Positions 7,452 to 15,559 of a DNA stretch of 64,000 nt are shown piece by piece. Each line of letters begins with the position of its first letter. The first letter of the stretch is position 1. Both the position numbers and the translations under genes were made by a program. The notes below the pieces were generated by a model, which saw only the letters and a program-made list of their open reading frames with translations, was not told the DNA's origin and made no database searches. The DNA is from Streptomyces xanthophaeus (lineage in GTDB: Bacteria > Actinomycetota > Actinomycetes > Streptomycetales > Streptomycetaceae): positions 7,665,001-7,729,000 of the forward strand of contig NZ_CP076543.1 of the NCBI RefSeq assembly GCF_030440515.1. Direction: 5' to 3'.

Positions 7452-7979
7452 CTATTCGCCGTCGCCGTCGCCGCCCCCGCCGTGGGTGGCGCAGTTGCCC
7501 GGGTTGATCGGGCCGCAGCCTCCAGGCATCGGCGTGTGCTCGGCCTTCGCGGCCACGGTGACGAGGGACCGCTTCGAGCCGACCCACAGCTCGGCGTCCG
7601 GCGTGTACCCGGCCTGCTCGATCAGAGCGACCGTGCGCGTCAGGACGTCCGGGGTGTGGCGGGACCTGTCGGGCCGCTCCGGGTAGTGGTGGACCGTCCG
7701 ACCCAGACGGCTGCACAGCGACGCGTACAGGTGCGTGTGCAGGATGAGGGCGTGCCAGCCCTCGTCGACCTCGACGGTCGGAGCGATCCGCACCGCCGGG
7801 AACAAGGCGGCCGCGGCCACGAACTTGAGGGCCTCGACCACGAGGCGGCCAGCCATCTCCGGCTCCATGCCCGGGTTGTTGTCCAGAACGGTGGCACGGA
7901 CGTCGTTGAACTGCGCGTCGGTGAGGAGGGTGCGGGGCGGAGGCGGCTTCTGCGGGCCGGTGGCGCATGCAGCGGTCAT
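7452..7979 (-). CDS. GRDP-like (glycine-rich-domain-protein-like) protein
   Basis: A 175-aa protein with the motif VDEGWHALILHTHLYASLC followed by VHHYPE. This pattern of Trp-His, a helix of His/Thr/Tyr, Cys and a second His pair is typical of bacterial proteins of the GRDP (DUF1399-like) group, whose biochemical role is poorly known. An alpha-helical stretch (EALKFVAAAALFPAVRIAPT) precedes it. The C-terminus ends in a Cys-Gly motif (GGCGPINPGNCATH) and a Gly/Asp run. As accessory cargo at the phage left end, it is a candidate lysogenic-conversion gene. Confidence 0.7.
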   Translation of the reverse strand: MTAACATGPQKPPPPRTLLTDAQFNDVRATVLDNNPGMEPEMAGRLVVEALKFVAAAALFPAVRIAPTVEVDEGWHALILHTHLYASLCSRLGRTVHHYPERPDRSRHTPDVLTRTVALIEQAGYTPDAELWVGSKRSLVTVAAKAEHTPMPGGCGPINPGNCATHGGGGDGDGE

Positions 7980-8068
7980 GAGATTGCTCCTCGGTGAGAT
8001 TCCGATGGTGCAGTGGACCCGCCCCGAAGCCCCGGCGGGACGTTGAGGCGGGAGTTGAAAGGGCGGGA

Positions 8069-8227
8069 TCAGGAGATCCCGTAGCGGCCGCCCCGGGAGC
8101 AGGCCGGTGCGTGGACCACGGCTCCGCCCTCGGGGCCGCCGAGCGGCAGTGGCATGGCACCGCACGAACACGGTGCCGGGGGCTGGGGCGGTGCGTCCCG
8201 CTGCCAGGTGACGTCGTCGGTCGTCAC
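8069..8227 (-). CDS. 52-aa Cys-containing small protein
   Basis: A GTG at 8227 overlaps the upstream stop as GTGA. The product carries PCSCGAMPL and a second Cys (APACSRGG), possibly a small metal site. No family was recognised. Overlap with the 72-aa gene supports its reality despite its size. Confidence 0.55.
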   Translation of the reverse strand: MTTDDVTWQRDAPPQPPAPCSCGAMPLPLGGPEGGAVVHAPACSRGGRYGIS

Positions 8228-8442
8228 CGGGCGGCCTCGATGTTCGCGACAGCCGTGGACAGCTCGACGCCGCCGCCGGCAGGCCGGATGTAGGCGATCT
8301 CCACCCAGTGGTCCCCGAGGGTGCCCACGTTCTCGTGCACGACCGCCATGAGGATGCCCTCGGTACCCGACGCGATGTCGCGCACCGGTCGTTTGAGCAA
8401 GGGGTGAGGGATGTGCTGGTTCGCGTCGTGCGGGGTGGCCAT
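8224..8442 (-). CDS. 72-aa accessory protein, unknown function
   Basis: MATPHDANQHIPHPLLKRPVRD is followed by a beta-rich core (EGILMAVVHENVGTLGDHWVEIAYIRPAGGG) and a short helix. It is first in a minus-strand set and divergent from the TPR regulator at 8621. The gap holds an inverted repeat (gcctgtttatctgc / gcagataggc at about 8495-8550) that could be an operator. Confidence 0.65.
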   Translation of the reverse strand: MATPHDANQHIPHPLLKRPVRDIASGTEGILMAVVHENVGTLGDHWVEIAYIRPAGGGVELSTAVANIEAAR

Positions 8443-8620
8443 GCCGGGGGCTCCCTACCATCGTCAGCGGGTCGTATCGGCCTGTTTATCTGCGGAGTTC
8501 CAGGCCCTACGAGGATGATGGGGTGACACGCACATGGGCAGATAGGCCATCGCGTGGCCATCGGCGGCCACGTAGCGGCCACGGCCGGGGACAGACGCGA
8601 TGACACCTCACAATGGGGCC

Positions 8621-9862
8621 ATGAGCCCCCGCAACGACGCGCTCAGGGCCGCCCGACTCCGGGTCGGGTGGCGCAGCATCGAGCAGGCCGCCGGCGCGCT
8701 ACAGGCGCACGGCCAGCAGTTCCTCGACAACGCCCATTTCACCGTCAGCGCGCGCACGTGGCGCCGGTGGGAAAGCGGTGCGCCCGGCTGGCCGCCGGAA
8801 GAGACCGCGATCGTGCTGCATGATGCGCTCGGTCGGTGGCCCGAGGAGCTGGGATTCACGGCGCCCGCCGGCTGGATCCGTCCCGAGGCACAAGAGGAAG
8901 ACGTGAACCGCAGGACCTTCGTCAACGTCACCGCGGCCGCGCTCGTGCCCGGCCCTACCGCCAGACAGCATGTCGACCCCGCGCTCATCGATTATTTTCA
9001 GCAGCAGTTGGAGGGCCACTACCGGGCCGACATGTTCCTTGGGCCGCACGACCTCATCGGCACCGTGTCTGCCCAGTACCAGCTCATCGACAAGCTTGTC
9101 AGGTCCGCCCAGGGCGAGACCCGCCGCGGGCTGCTCCGCGTCGGAGCGGCCTACGCGGCGCTCGTCGGCTGGCTCTACCAGGACGCCGGCGACCTCGGCG
9201 CGGCAGCATTCTGGCGGGGGATCACGCAGGAAATAGCAGCCAGGTCCCGGGACCCGCACCTCATCGGCTACAGCCTCGTCAACCTCGCCCACGTGCGGAC
9301 CGACCTCGGCGACGGCCACGGCGTCATCGACTTGTGCGAGGCCGCCCTTGACGACGACCGGCTGTTCCCGAAGGTGCGGATCATGGCCATGCAGCAGCAG
9401 GCCCACGGCGCCAGCCTCACCGGCGACCGTACAGCCGTCGACCAGCTCATCGACGACGCCGGAGGGCTCCTCCGCCTCGTCGACGACGACCTGCCCTGGG
9501 GCAACGCCTGCCGCCGCACCCCCGGCTACCTGGAGGTCCAGCGGGCCACCTGCTACGGCCGGCTCGGCCTCGGCCGGGAAGCCGAGCGCCTCTGGTCGCA
9601 GGTCCTCGACGCAGTACCCGAGACGGCCCGCCGGGACCGCGGTGTGTACCTGGCCCGGCATGCCACGGCGGCCGCCGGCGCCCGGGAGCCGGAGCAGGCT
9701 GTCGAGATCGCGCGGGCCGCCGCTGAGATCGCGGCCGAGACCCGGTCAGCGCGGATGCTTCGTGAACTGGCGACTCTGGAGCGGGCCATGCGGCCGTGGC
9801 ACGATGCCCCGGTAGGCCGGGACCTCGCGGAGGTTCTGGCGCCCGTGAACGAGGGGAGCTGA
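8621..9862 (+). CDS. XRE-like HTH regulator with C-terminal TPR-type helices
   Basis: The 413-aa protein has an N-terminal helix-turn-helix (ALRAARLRVGWRSIEQAAGAL ... SARTWRRWESG), then a linker with NRRTFVNVTAAAL and about 300 residues of TPR-like helical repeats. This architecture is widespread in Streptomyces as signalling-type regulators. The start at 8621 (MSPRNDALRAARLR, with GGGG upstream) fits the family better than the ATG at 8600. It is 1 nt from the next gene, so the pair is an operon. Confidence 0.85.
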   Translation: MSPRNDALRAARLRVGWRSIEQAAGALQAHGQQFLDNAHFTVSARTWRRWESGAPGWPPEETAIVLHDALGRWPEELGFTAPAGWIRPEAQEEDVNRRTFVNVTAAALVPGPTARQHVDPALIDYFQQQLEGHYRADMFLGPHDLIGTVSAQYQLIDKLVRSAQGETRRGLLRVGAAYAALVGWLYQDAGDLGAAAFWRGITQEIAARSRDPHLIGYSLVNLAHVRTDLGDGHGVIDLCEAALDDDRLFPKVRIMAMQQQAHGASLTGDRTAVDQLIDDAGGLLRLVDDDLPWGNACRRTPGYLEVQRATCYGRLGLGREAERLWSQVLDAVPETARRDRGVYLARHATAAAGAREPEQAVEIARAAAEIAAETRSARMLRELATLERAMRPWHDAPVGRDLAEVLAPVNEGS

Positions 9863-9863
9863 C

Positions 9864-10178
9864 ATGGGTGTACCGAAGCCGTTGACGCATGAGGAGATCG
9901 CCGAAGGCCTGGTGAAGCTGCCGGGCTGGGTGCAGGAGGGTGATGCGATCACCCGGACGTACGAGATCCGCTACCACGCTGCGGTGGCGGCGATCGTCAC
10001 CATCGCGGACCGGTCCCGGCGCATTCAGCATCACGCCGACCTCGACCTCCGTATCGACCACCTGCGGGCCTCGATCACGACGCACGACGCGGGCAACCGG
10101 CTGACCGCGGCGGACTTCGACCTCGCGCACCGCATCGACGCGATCGTGGCTGCGCACCAGGCGCTCCCGCTGGACTGA
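9864..10178 (+). CDS. Pterin-4a-carbinolamine dehydratase-like protein (degenerate)
   Basis: The 104-aa length and layout match PCD/DCoH: an N-terminal EIAEGLVKLPGWVQEGDAI, a central strand-helix pair, QHHADLDLR, then TTHDAGNRLTAADFDLAHRID. The catalytic His-His pair, third His and downstream Asp are present, but the usual Pro after HH is Ala and the aromatic position is Ile. The enzyme normally dehydrates 4a-hydroxytetrahydropterin; some members act as protein-binding cofactors. It is co-transcribed with the TPR regulator, which suggests regulatory use. Confidence 0.78.
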   Translation: MGVPKPLTHEEIAEGLVKLPGWVQEGDAITRTYEIRYHAAVAAIVTIADRSRRIQHHADLDLRIDHLRASITTHDAGNRLTAADFDLAHRIDAIVAAHQALPLD

Positions 10179-10194
10179 GCCCGGATGCACGAAA

Positions 10195-10233
10195 GCGCCC
10201 CCTCCCGACCCCGAAGGGCCGGAAGGGGGCGTT
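10195..10233. terminator. Terminator between the dehydratase-like gene and fibre gene
   Basis: The stem cgccccct / agggggcg, with further pairing at its base, follows the dehydratase-like gene and lies 8 nt past the fibre stop, so it serves the convergent late operon as well. Confidence 0.75.
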
Positions 10234-10240
10234 GTGCTGT

Positions 10241-13200
10241 TCAGGAGATGCCGTACCACTGGGAGCCCCAGCCGGTGTTGATGATGCTCGTGGACTGCAA
10301 GGTGAGGTCGAGCGAGGCGGGCAGGGACGTCTGGCCGGTGAGCGTGTTCGAGAATCGCAGCCTCGGGGCGGTGAGCCCGCAGTTCACCGTGATGCCTGCG
10401 CCCGTGGCTTTCAGCGTGAGCAGGTTCGTCGTCCAGGTGCCGTTGAGCAGCAGCGCGATGTAGTACTCACCCGGTGGAGCGGTGAAGGGCGTCACCAGAC
10501 TCACGCTCTTACCGACGGCGCCCGACAACAGCGACGACGAGATGTCCGCCGTGACACCCATCAGGGTGCCGGCCGAGTTGTAGACGCCGAGGTAGCAGTT
10601 CGCGAGGGACGCGGAGCCGTCGACACCGGCCAGCCCGAACCAGATCTTCGACCACGAGATCTGTTTGCGGAGCACCATCTGCACCAGCGTGATCTGACCC
10701 GCGACACCCGCAGCCGACTGGGCGGTTACATGCCCGGCGTCGGTCGGGTCGCCGGTCCACGCCAGCAGCCCCTGATCGCCGGGGAGGCGGGCCGGGTTGT
10801 CGAGGTTGATGCCCGAGGCGGCGGGCGCCGTTCCAGAGACCTTCACGACCTCCAGGGTGGAGCCGGCCTTCAGGGCCACGGGGGTCGCGTTGGTGGTCTG
10901 CTGCGCCCAGCGGAGCCGCAAGAGGCCCGGCGTAGCGCCGGTGGTGACGATGCCGTGCGGCATAGCCATGATGCCGGCCAGGGTCGCGGAGGAAGCCATG
11001 ACGCCGACGTCAGAGTTCGAGCCGAACTGCCTCGCTGCGACCTTGATCTGGGCGCTGCCGTCCGGGACGGTCGTACCGAGCGTGCCCGCGACCGGGGACC
11101 AGCCTCCGGTTGCTCCGGAGGGGACGGTGAAGGTGATCGTGGCATCGGCGGCCTCCGGCCCGTCGAACAGGAGCGTCGCGTCGAACTTGTAGACACTGTT
11201 TGCGTCCAGGCTCGCGAACAGGTGACCGTCGTCGGCGACCGTCGTGGTCGACGTACGGGTCTCGTCGACGGACTTGACCACCGTCTGCGTCAGCGCCGAC
11301 AGAGCGGCCACCGCGGCCGCGGCCGCCGCCTCCGGGTCGACGCCGATGACGGACTGGGTGACCCACCCGGACCCGGACGGAACCAGGGTCGCGGACCGCC
11401 ACTGTGCGGTCAGCTGCCGGGTCAGTTGGCCGTCGATGGTCTCCGACCCGGCCCCGTCGATCGTGACCGCGTTCCCGGAGGCGTCGACCTTCTTCACGGT
11501 GACCGGTCGGGTCCGGCCCACGGCTGTGGGCAGGGTGATGGTGAGCGCGCCGGACGTAGCGTCCGCCGCGATGACCTCGTCGAAGCTGGTGACCGTGTAG
11601 CTGCTGGTCTTGGTCGCGATCGGATAGGTGAGCTGCGCGTTCTCGATGTGCAGGCCGGTCGGGAAGTCGAGAGTGAGCCCCGACGGGGTGAACAGACCCG
11701 CGATGACCACCCGGCCGCGGGCGGCGGCCAGGCCGGTTCCCGACGTCCGGCAGCCGAACCGCGGCGTGCTGGTCTCGGTGTCGATGCGGAGGTCCATCGT
11801 GGGACCGAGACCGCCGGTGCCGGGGCCGAAAATATAGACGAGGAACGTGCACTGCTCGATCGAGATCAGCGACGCGCGGATCGAGTGCGCGGCGCCGACC
11901 GAGGAGTAGTAGGAGCCGACCGGGCAAAGGGCCGCCCAGCAGTACAGCAGCCGCAGACCGTAGATGTCGGTGTGCTCCGGGACGAGAATGGCGTACGTGT
12001 AGCCGCCGCCGCAGGTCACGTTCTCGACCATGGTCAGGTCGTTGTTGCCGTTGGCCGGGAGCAGGCAGCCGATCGACAGGCCGGTCGCGAACACCCCGGG
12101 CGAGACGTACGAGCCGCCCGGGACGGTGCCCGCGGTCGAGTAGGCGACGTCCTTCAGCCGCGCGTTGGCGATGCCGGAGAAGTCGATGGCGCTATACGTT
12201 AGCCCGAACTTGCTGTGCGCGGTGAGGATCGAGACGTTGTCGACGTCGACGTAGAGGTTCGAGAAGTTGCCCGGCGCCACCCCGTATCCGCCGGGCTGGC
12301 TCGGGCCGCCGAGGACCGCAGGGTTGCCTGCCGCGTTGATGCTGGCCGTCTGGGCGGGCGCCGACGCGAACAGCCCGTACGACAGCAGCGTCGAGCCGGT
12401 CGTGTTGGGCAAGGTCTGCTGCCAGTGCTGCACCCCAGCCCCGGACGACGTGCCCTGGATCGTCAGGGAGATCTTGCGGCCAGTCGCCGGGTACACCGGC
12501 AGCGTCAACTGGGAGTTCCCGAGCGTCGACCCGCCCGTCCGCAGCGCGCCCGCGATGCCGTAGAACCTTCCGGGCGCCGGCGGGATCAGCACGGTCGCAG
12601 ACCCGGAGTGCGCGGCCGCGTAGGCCCCGGCCGCGTCGATAGCCGCCTGGATCGCCGTGGTGTCGTCGGAGGACCACATGGCGCACGCCGACGACACGCT
12701 GGTCCCGGCCGTCGCGTTGAGGGTGACGTGCCCGGCGTCGGTGTACGCGGAGATCGTCGCGGCGAGCGTCTCCCCGGTCGTCCCGGCGCCCAGGACGAGG
12801 ATCCGCTTGCCGACGTCGCCCGCGGTGAACGGGACCGACGTGGCGCAGGTCAGGATGGCTGAGCCGGACGTCATCGCGCCGTCGGACACAGTCATCCCGT
12901 TGCCGAGCGCCCCGTACTCGGTGATGTCGAAGAGCCACGCGGGCCGGTCCTTGGTCGCTGCGGTGCCGAGCCCGAGGTTCGTCCGGGCCGTCGCCGGGTT
13001 CGGCAGGTCGGCGAGGTTCTGGGCCTTCGCCAGGTACTTGGTGGCCGCGTCGGCCCGGTCGCCGTGCGGGTCCGACGCGTTGGTGTGCGTGTTGACCTTC
13101 GAGGTGGCCCCGGCAGGGGTCTCGTAAGCGGCATTCGCCCGCGCCACCTCGGCGGCGAGCGCGGCGTCGGTGTAGGCCTCGGCGTTCGCGTTCGACCCGG

Positions 13201-13597
13201 GCGGGCCCGGCTCACCGGGTGGCCCGGGGTCGCCCTTGGCCCCGCGTACGTAGCCGGGAAGGCCCGGATCCGCGACGACGAGGTCATCGATGTGGAGCGT
13301 GCCGACCCCGGCCGGCACCTCGAACACTCTCCGCCGGACCGGGATCCCGTTCACGACCTCGATCAGCCGGTAGTAGCGGCCCGTCGCAGGCTCGATGCCC
13401 GCCTCGTTCGTCGGCAGCAGGTCCACCGACCACACCCCGGCCGTCACGGTCACCGGATGGTCCGGAGCGGCCAGCACACGGTCCCCGGCCTCATCAGTCC
13501 AGCGGCGGGGCATCGCCGACAGGGTCACCGTCACGCCAGCGGCCGCGGCGTCGGTGAAAAGGTCGTCTACGCGGCCGGTGACGGTACGACGGGCCAC
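10241..13597 (-). CDS. Tail fibre / receptor-binding protein with pectate-lyase-like beta-helix
   Basis: A 1118-aa modular protein, last gene of the late operon; GTG start after GAGGAGG. Residues 1-115 are a tail-attachment beta domain. Residues 118-133 form a collagen-like run (GAKGDPGPPGEPGPPG). Then a helical neck (ANAEAYTDAALAAEVARANAAYE). From about residue 222 (FDITEYGALGNG ... DDTTAIQAAIDAA) comes the pectate-lyase/right-handed beta-helix signature of host-surface glycan depolymerases. Residues about 771-919 are homologous to the 173-aa protein at 15560, and a further C-terminal beta-sandwich ends the chain. Likely binds, and may degrade, a Streptomyces surface polymer. Confidence 0.85.
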   Translation of the reverse strand: MARRTVTGRVDDLFTDAAAAGVTVTLSAMPRRWTDEAGDRVLAAPDHPVTVTAGVWSVDLLPTNEAGIEPATGRYYRLIEVVNGIPVRRRVFEVPAGVGTLHIDDLVVADPGLPGYVRGAKGDPGPPGEPGPPGSNANAEAYTDAALAAEVARANAAYETPAGATSKVNTHTNASDPHGDRADAATKYLAKAQNLADLPNPATARTNLGLGTAATKDRPAWLFDITEYGALGNGMTVSDGAMTSGSAILTCATSVPFTAGDVGKRILVLGAGTTGETLAATISAYTDAGHVTLNATAGTSVSSACAMWSSDDTTAIQAAIDAAGAYAAAHSGSATVLIPPAPGRFYGIAGALRTGGSTLGNSQLTLPVYPATGRKISLTIQGTSSGAGVQHWQQTLPNTTGSTLLSYGLFASAPAQTASINAAGNPAVLGGPSQPGGYGVAPGNFSNLYVDVDNVSILTAHSKFGLTYSAIDFSGIANARLKDVAYSTAGTVPGGSYVSPGVFATGLSIGCLLPANGNNDLTMVENVTCGGGYTYAILVPEHTDIYGLRLLYCWAALCPVGSYYSSVGAAHSIRASLISIEQCTFLVYIFGPGTGGLGPTMDLRIDTETSTPRFGCRTSGTGLAAARGRVVIAGLFTPSGLTLDFPTGLHIENAQLTYPIATKTSSYTVTSFDEVIAADATSGALTITLPTAVGRTRPVTVKKVDASGNAVTIDGAGSETIDGQLTRQLTAQWRSATLVPSGSGWVTQSVIGVDPEAAAAAAVAALSALTQTVVKSVDETRTSTTTVADDGHLFASLDANSVYKFDATLLFDGPEAADATITFTVPSGATGGWSPVAGTLGTTVPDGSAQIKVAARQFGSNSDVGVMASSATLAGIMAMPHGIVTTGATPGLLRLRWAQQTTNATPVALKAGSTLEVVKVSGTAPAASGINLDNPARLPGDQGLLAWTGDPTDAGHVTAQSAAGVAGQITLVQMVLRKQISWSKIWFGLAGVDGSASLANCYLGVYNSAGTLMGVTADISSSLLSGAVGKSVSLVTPFTAPPGEYYIALLLNGTWTTNLLTLKATGAGITVNCGLTAPRLRFSNTLTGQTSLPASLDLTLQSTSIINTGWGSQWYGIS

Positions 13598-13607
13598 GGT
13601 GGCCTCC

Positions 13608-13988
13608 TCAGTCGATGCTGTACGGGATGAGCTCCGGCGGAACCGGGTCCGGCTCGGTGCCCTTGATGCGGAGCTGCTGGTGCGCCCGCCGTAGGAGCCG
13701 CATCGACTGGCGGAGGAGCTTCTCCAGCGCGGTGACGCGGATGGTCTGGGCTTCTACGAGCTCGGTGAGGTGGTCGACCTTGTCCTCCAGGCCGCGGATC
13801 CGGCCGGAGAAGTGCTGGAAGAGGTCCGGGGAGACCTCCAGCACGGTGGGCCGGTCGTCGTCGAGGTCGACAGGTGAAGCGGCCCCTGCCGGGACCGGGC
13901 GGGGAGCGGACACCCGCGCCACCAGCACCGACCCGATCACACCGACGACCGCGATCACCACGCCGAGGACAGTGCTCTCAGCGCCCAC
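13608..13988 (-). CDS. Membrane-anchored coiled-coil protein of lysis region
   Basis: A 126-aa protein with one N-terminal membrane segment (VLGVVIAVVGVIGSVLVA), an acidic linker, and a coiled coil (residues about 60-105, GRIRGLEDKVDHLTELVEAQTIRVTALEKLL). It overlaps the next upstream gene by 11 nt. Its place between lysis genes and fibre suggests a lysis accessory (spanin-like or holin-like), but no family is recognised. Confidence 0.65.
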   Translation of the reverse strand: MGAESTVLGVVIAVVGVIGSVLVARVSAPRPVPAGAASPVDLDDDRPTVLEVSPDLFQHFSGRIRGLEDKVDHLTELVEAQTIRVTALEKLLRQSMRLLRRAHQQLRIKGTEPDPVPPELIPYSID

Positions 13989-14412
13989 GGCTCACCCCCT
14001 CACATGCGCACCTGCGCGTCCGCCCCCCTGTAAGAACTGCGATCACCACCACCATCAGCAGCGGCGCCAGATAGAGCGGCACGGCCGTCCACGCGGTCTC
14101 GTACGAGCCCGTCACCGCCGCGACCGCGAAGGACAGTGCCCACACGAGCAGCGGCCCAGTCAGCCCCGCGAACCCGGGCAGGTCCCGGCCCGGGCGAAGG
14201 GCCGCGGTGAGGACGCCCGCGAGTCCGCCGGCGATCCACACCCCGCCCCACGCCTCGATGCACATGATCCTCAGGAGCGGCCCCGTCGCTGCGATGATCC
14301 CGGGCCGGTCGGTGACGATGAGACCGACGCCGTACCAGATCCAGCAGGCGCCGACTCCGGCCAGGACGAGGCCGCGCCACTGGAGGTGCCGCCACAGGGC
14401 GGCCCGCATCAC
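13978..14412 (-). CDS. Four-helix membrane protein of lysis region
   Basis: The 144-aa product has about four hydrophobic segments (residues about 13-34, 52-72, 84-102 and 109-128) and a basic Cys-containing end (TRRCACEGVSRGR). It is adjacent to the holin and overlaps its neighbours by a few nt. It could be a second holin or antiholin; that is inferred from position and topology only. Confidence 0.6.
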   Translation of the reverse strand: MMRAALWRHLQWRGLVLAGVGACWIWYGVGLIVTDRPGIIAATGPLLRIMCIEAWGGVWIAGGLAGVLTAALRPGRDLPGFAGLTGPLLVWALSFAVAAVTGSYETAWTAVPLYLAPLLMVVVIAVLTGGRTRRCACEGVSRGR

Positions 14413-14672
14413 ACTCCTCGTGCGGTGGACGCCGAGTTCGGGTCACCCACGACGCGGGCGGCGAGGCCCTTGAGGAAGGTGCCCGCAGCGATGAGGCCTG
14501 CGGCGCCGACGGACTGCCAGAACGAACCGTGCAGCATGTCGGCCGGGCCGGAGGCGACGAGCAGGCCGCCGGTGGCAGCTGCGAACGTCCAGAGCGTGCG
14601 CTCCGCGACGTCCTTGGCGTAGGTCTTGCCGGTCTTGACGATGGTGCTGACGGGCGGGAACGGGCTGGTCAT
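14409..14672 (-). CDS. Holin
   Basis: 87 aa with two hydrophobic segments (TLWTFAAATGGLLVASGP and FWQSVGAAGLIAAGTFLKGLAA), which is the r1t-type actinophage holin layout. It lies 10 nt after the amidase gene. It should form the membrane lesions that release the lysin at the end of the lytic cycle. Confidence 0.8.
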   Translation of the reverse strand: MTSPFPPVSTIVKTGKTYAKDVAERTLWTFAAATGGLLVASGPADMLHGSFWQSVGAAGLIAAGTFLKGLAARVVGDPNSASTARGV

Positions 14673-14682
14673 GGAGACTCCT

Positions 14683-15495
14683 TCAGTCGATGACGGTGAA
14701 GCCGTGGGCGGCGCCCAGGGCGACGAGGGACTTGCGGCCGGGGATGCCGTCGGCGTCCGTCCCGGCGTACTTCAGGCGGCGCTGCCAAGCCGCGTAGGCC
14801 TGGATCGTGGACGTGCCGAAGTGGCCGTCCACGAGGTTCGCGGGGAGCAGGCCTTCGGCCAGGAGCGCCGCCTCGACGGTGCGAACACCGCCGTAGCTGA
14901 CCGGGGTTCCGCTCTTGGGCGGATCGACGGAGGCAGCCGCGATGAGCCGGGACAGGTCCACGACCGGCGTCACCGGCGGAGGCACCACGCCCGGGCGGGG
15001 CGCACCCCGCTTCACCCAGTCGTACAGCGGGCCGCCGGGGCAGGTGGTGGCGTAGCCGTCGCGGTGCCCGCCGATGTAGTCGCCGGCCTCGCCCTCGGCA
15101 CGCAGCCACTCGATCACGTCACGGAGCCCGTGCAGCTGCGCGTCGGTCGGGTGATCCAGGCCGCCGCCCTCCTTCGCGACGAGCGCGCACACCGAGTACG
15201 TCGCCGTGTTCAGGGCGGCCGTACCGTTCGCGCCGGACCGCCGGTTGGGGCCGCGGCCCTCGAACACGCTGCCGTGCTCGCAGATGACCGCGTTGTAGGC
15301 GATATCTGCGTAGCCTTCGGCGGTGTTCGCGAGGTGGCTGGCTCGGATCGCGCGGACGTAGTCGTCGCACAGGTCGTGTCGGCGGCTGGAGTATTCGCTG
15401 CCGAGGTAGTGCACCTTCACGCCGTCGGTGCGGGCGATGGCCGCGGCCGCCGAGGTGGCGGGCAGCCCGTACTGAGATCTACGGACAAGGTCCAT
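14683..15495 (-). CDS. Endolysin: N-acetylmuramoyl-L-alanine amidase with peptidoglycan-binding tail
   Basis: A 270-aa two-domain lysin. The N-terminal PGRP/amidase_2 domain (residues about 25-160) has zinc-site His residues in KVHYLG and IGGHRDGYATTCPGG, plus IAYNAVICEHGSVFEGRG and ALNTATYSVC. A Pro-rich linker (PRPGVVPPPVTPVV) leads to a C-terminal repeat with GHFGTSTIQAYAAWQRRLKYAGTDADGIPG, a peptidoglycan-binding fold. ATG at 15495 has an excellent GGAGG. A terminator lies just upstream, so it may have its own promoter. Confidence 0.92.
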   Translation of the reverse strand: MDLVRRSQYGLPATSAAAAIARTDGVKVHYLGSEYSSRRHDLCDDYVRAIRASHLANTAEGYADIAYNAVICEHGSVFEGRGPNRRSGANGTAALNTATYSVCALVAKEGGGLDHPTDAQLHGLRDVIEWLRAEGEAGDYIGGHRDGYATTCPGGPLYDWVKRGAPRPGVVPPPVTPVVDLSRLIAAASVDPPKSGTPVSYGGVRTVEAALLAEGLLPANLVDGHFGTSTIQAYAAWQRRLKYAGTDADGIPGRKSLVALGAAHGFTVID

Positions 15496-15515
15496 GGGGG
15501 CCTCCAGGGCATGAG

Positions 15516-15543
15516 AAAAGCCCCGACCTGAACGGCGCGGGGC
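15516..15543 (-). terminator. Terminator between tail genes and lysis cassette
   Basis: Read on the minus strand, gccccg pairs with cggggc and is followed directly by four T residues, 20 nt before the endolysin start codon. It would separate tail-gene from lysis-gene transcription. Confidence 0.65.
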
Positions 15544-15559
15544 GGCGGTAGAAGGGGTC

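Noticed and set aside
10232..12202. Plus-strand 656-codon frame across the fibre gene
   Set aside because: Antisense shadow of the fibre; Arg/Gly-rich, no ribosome site, no domain.
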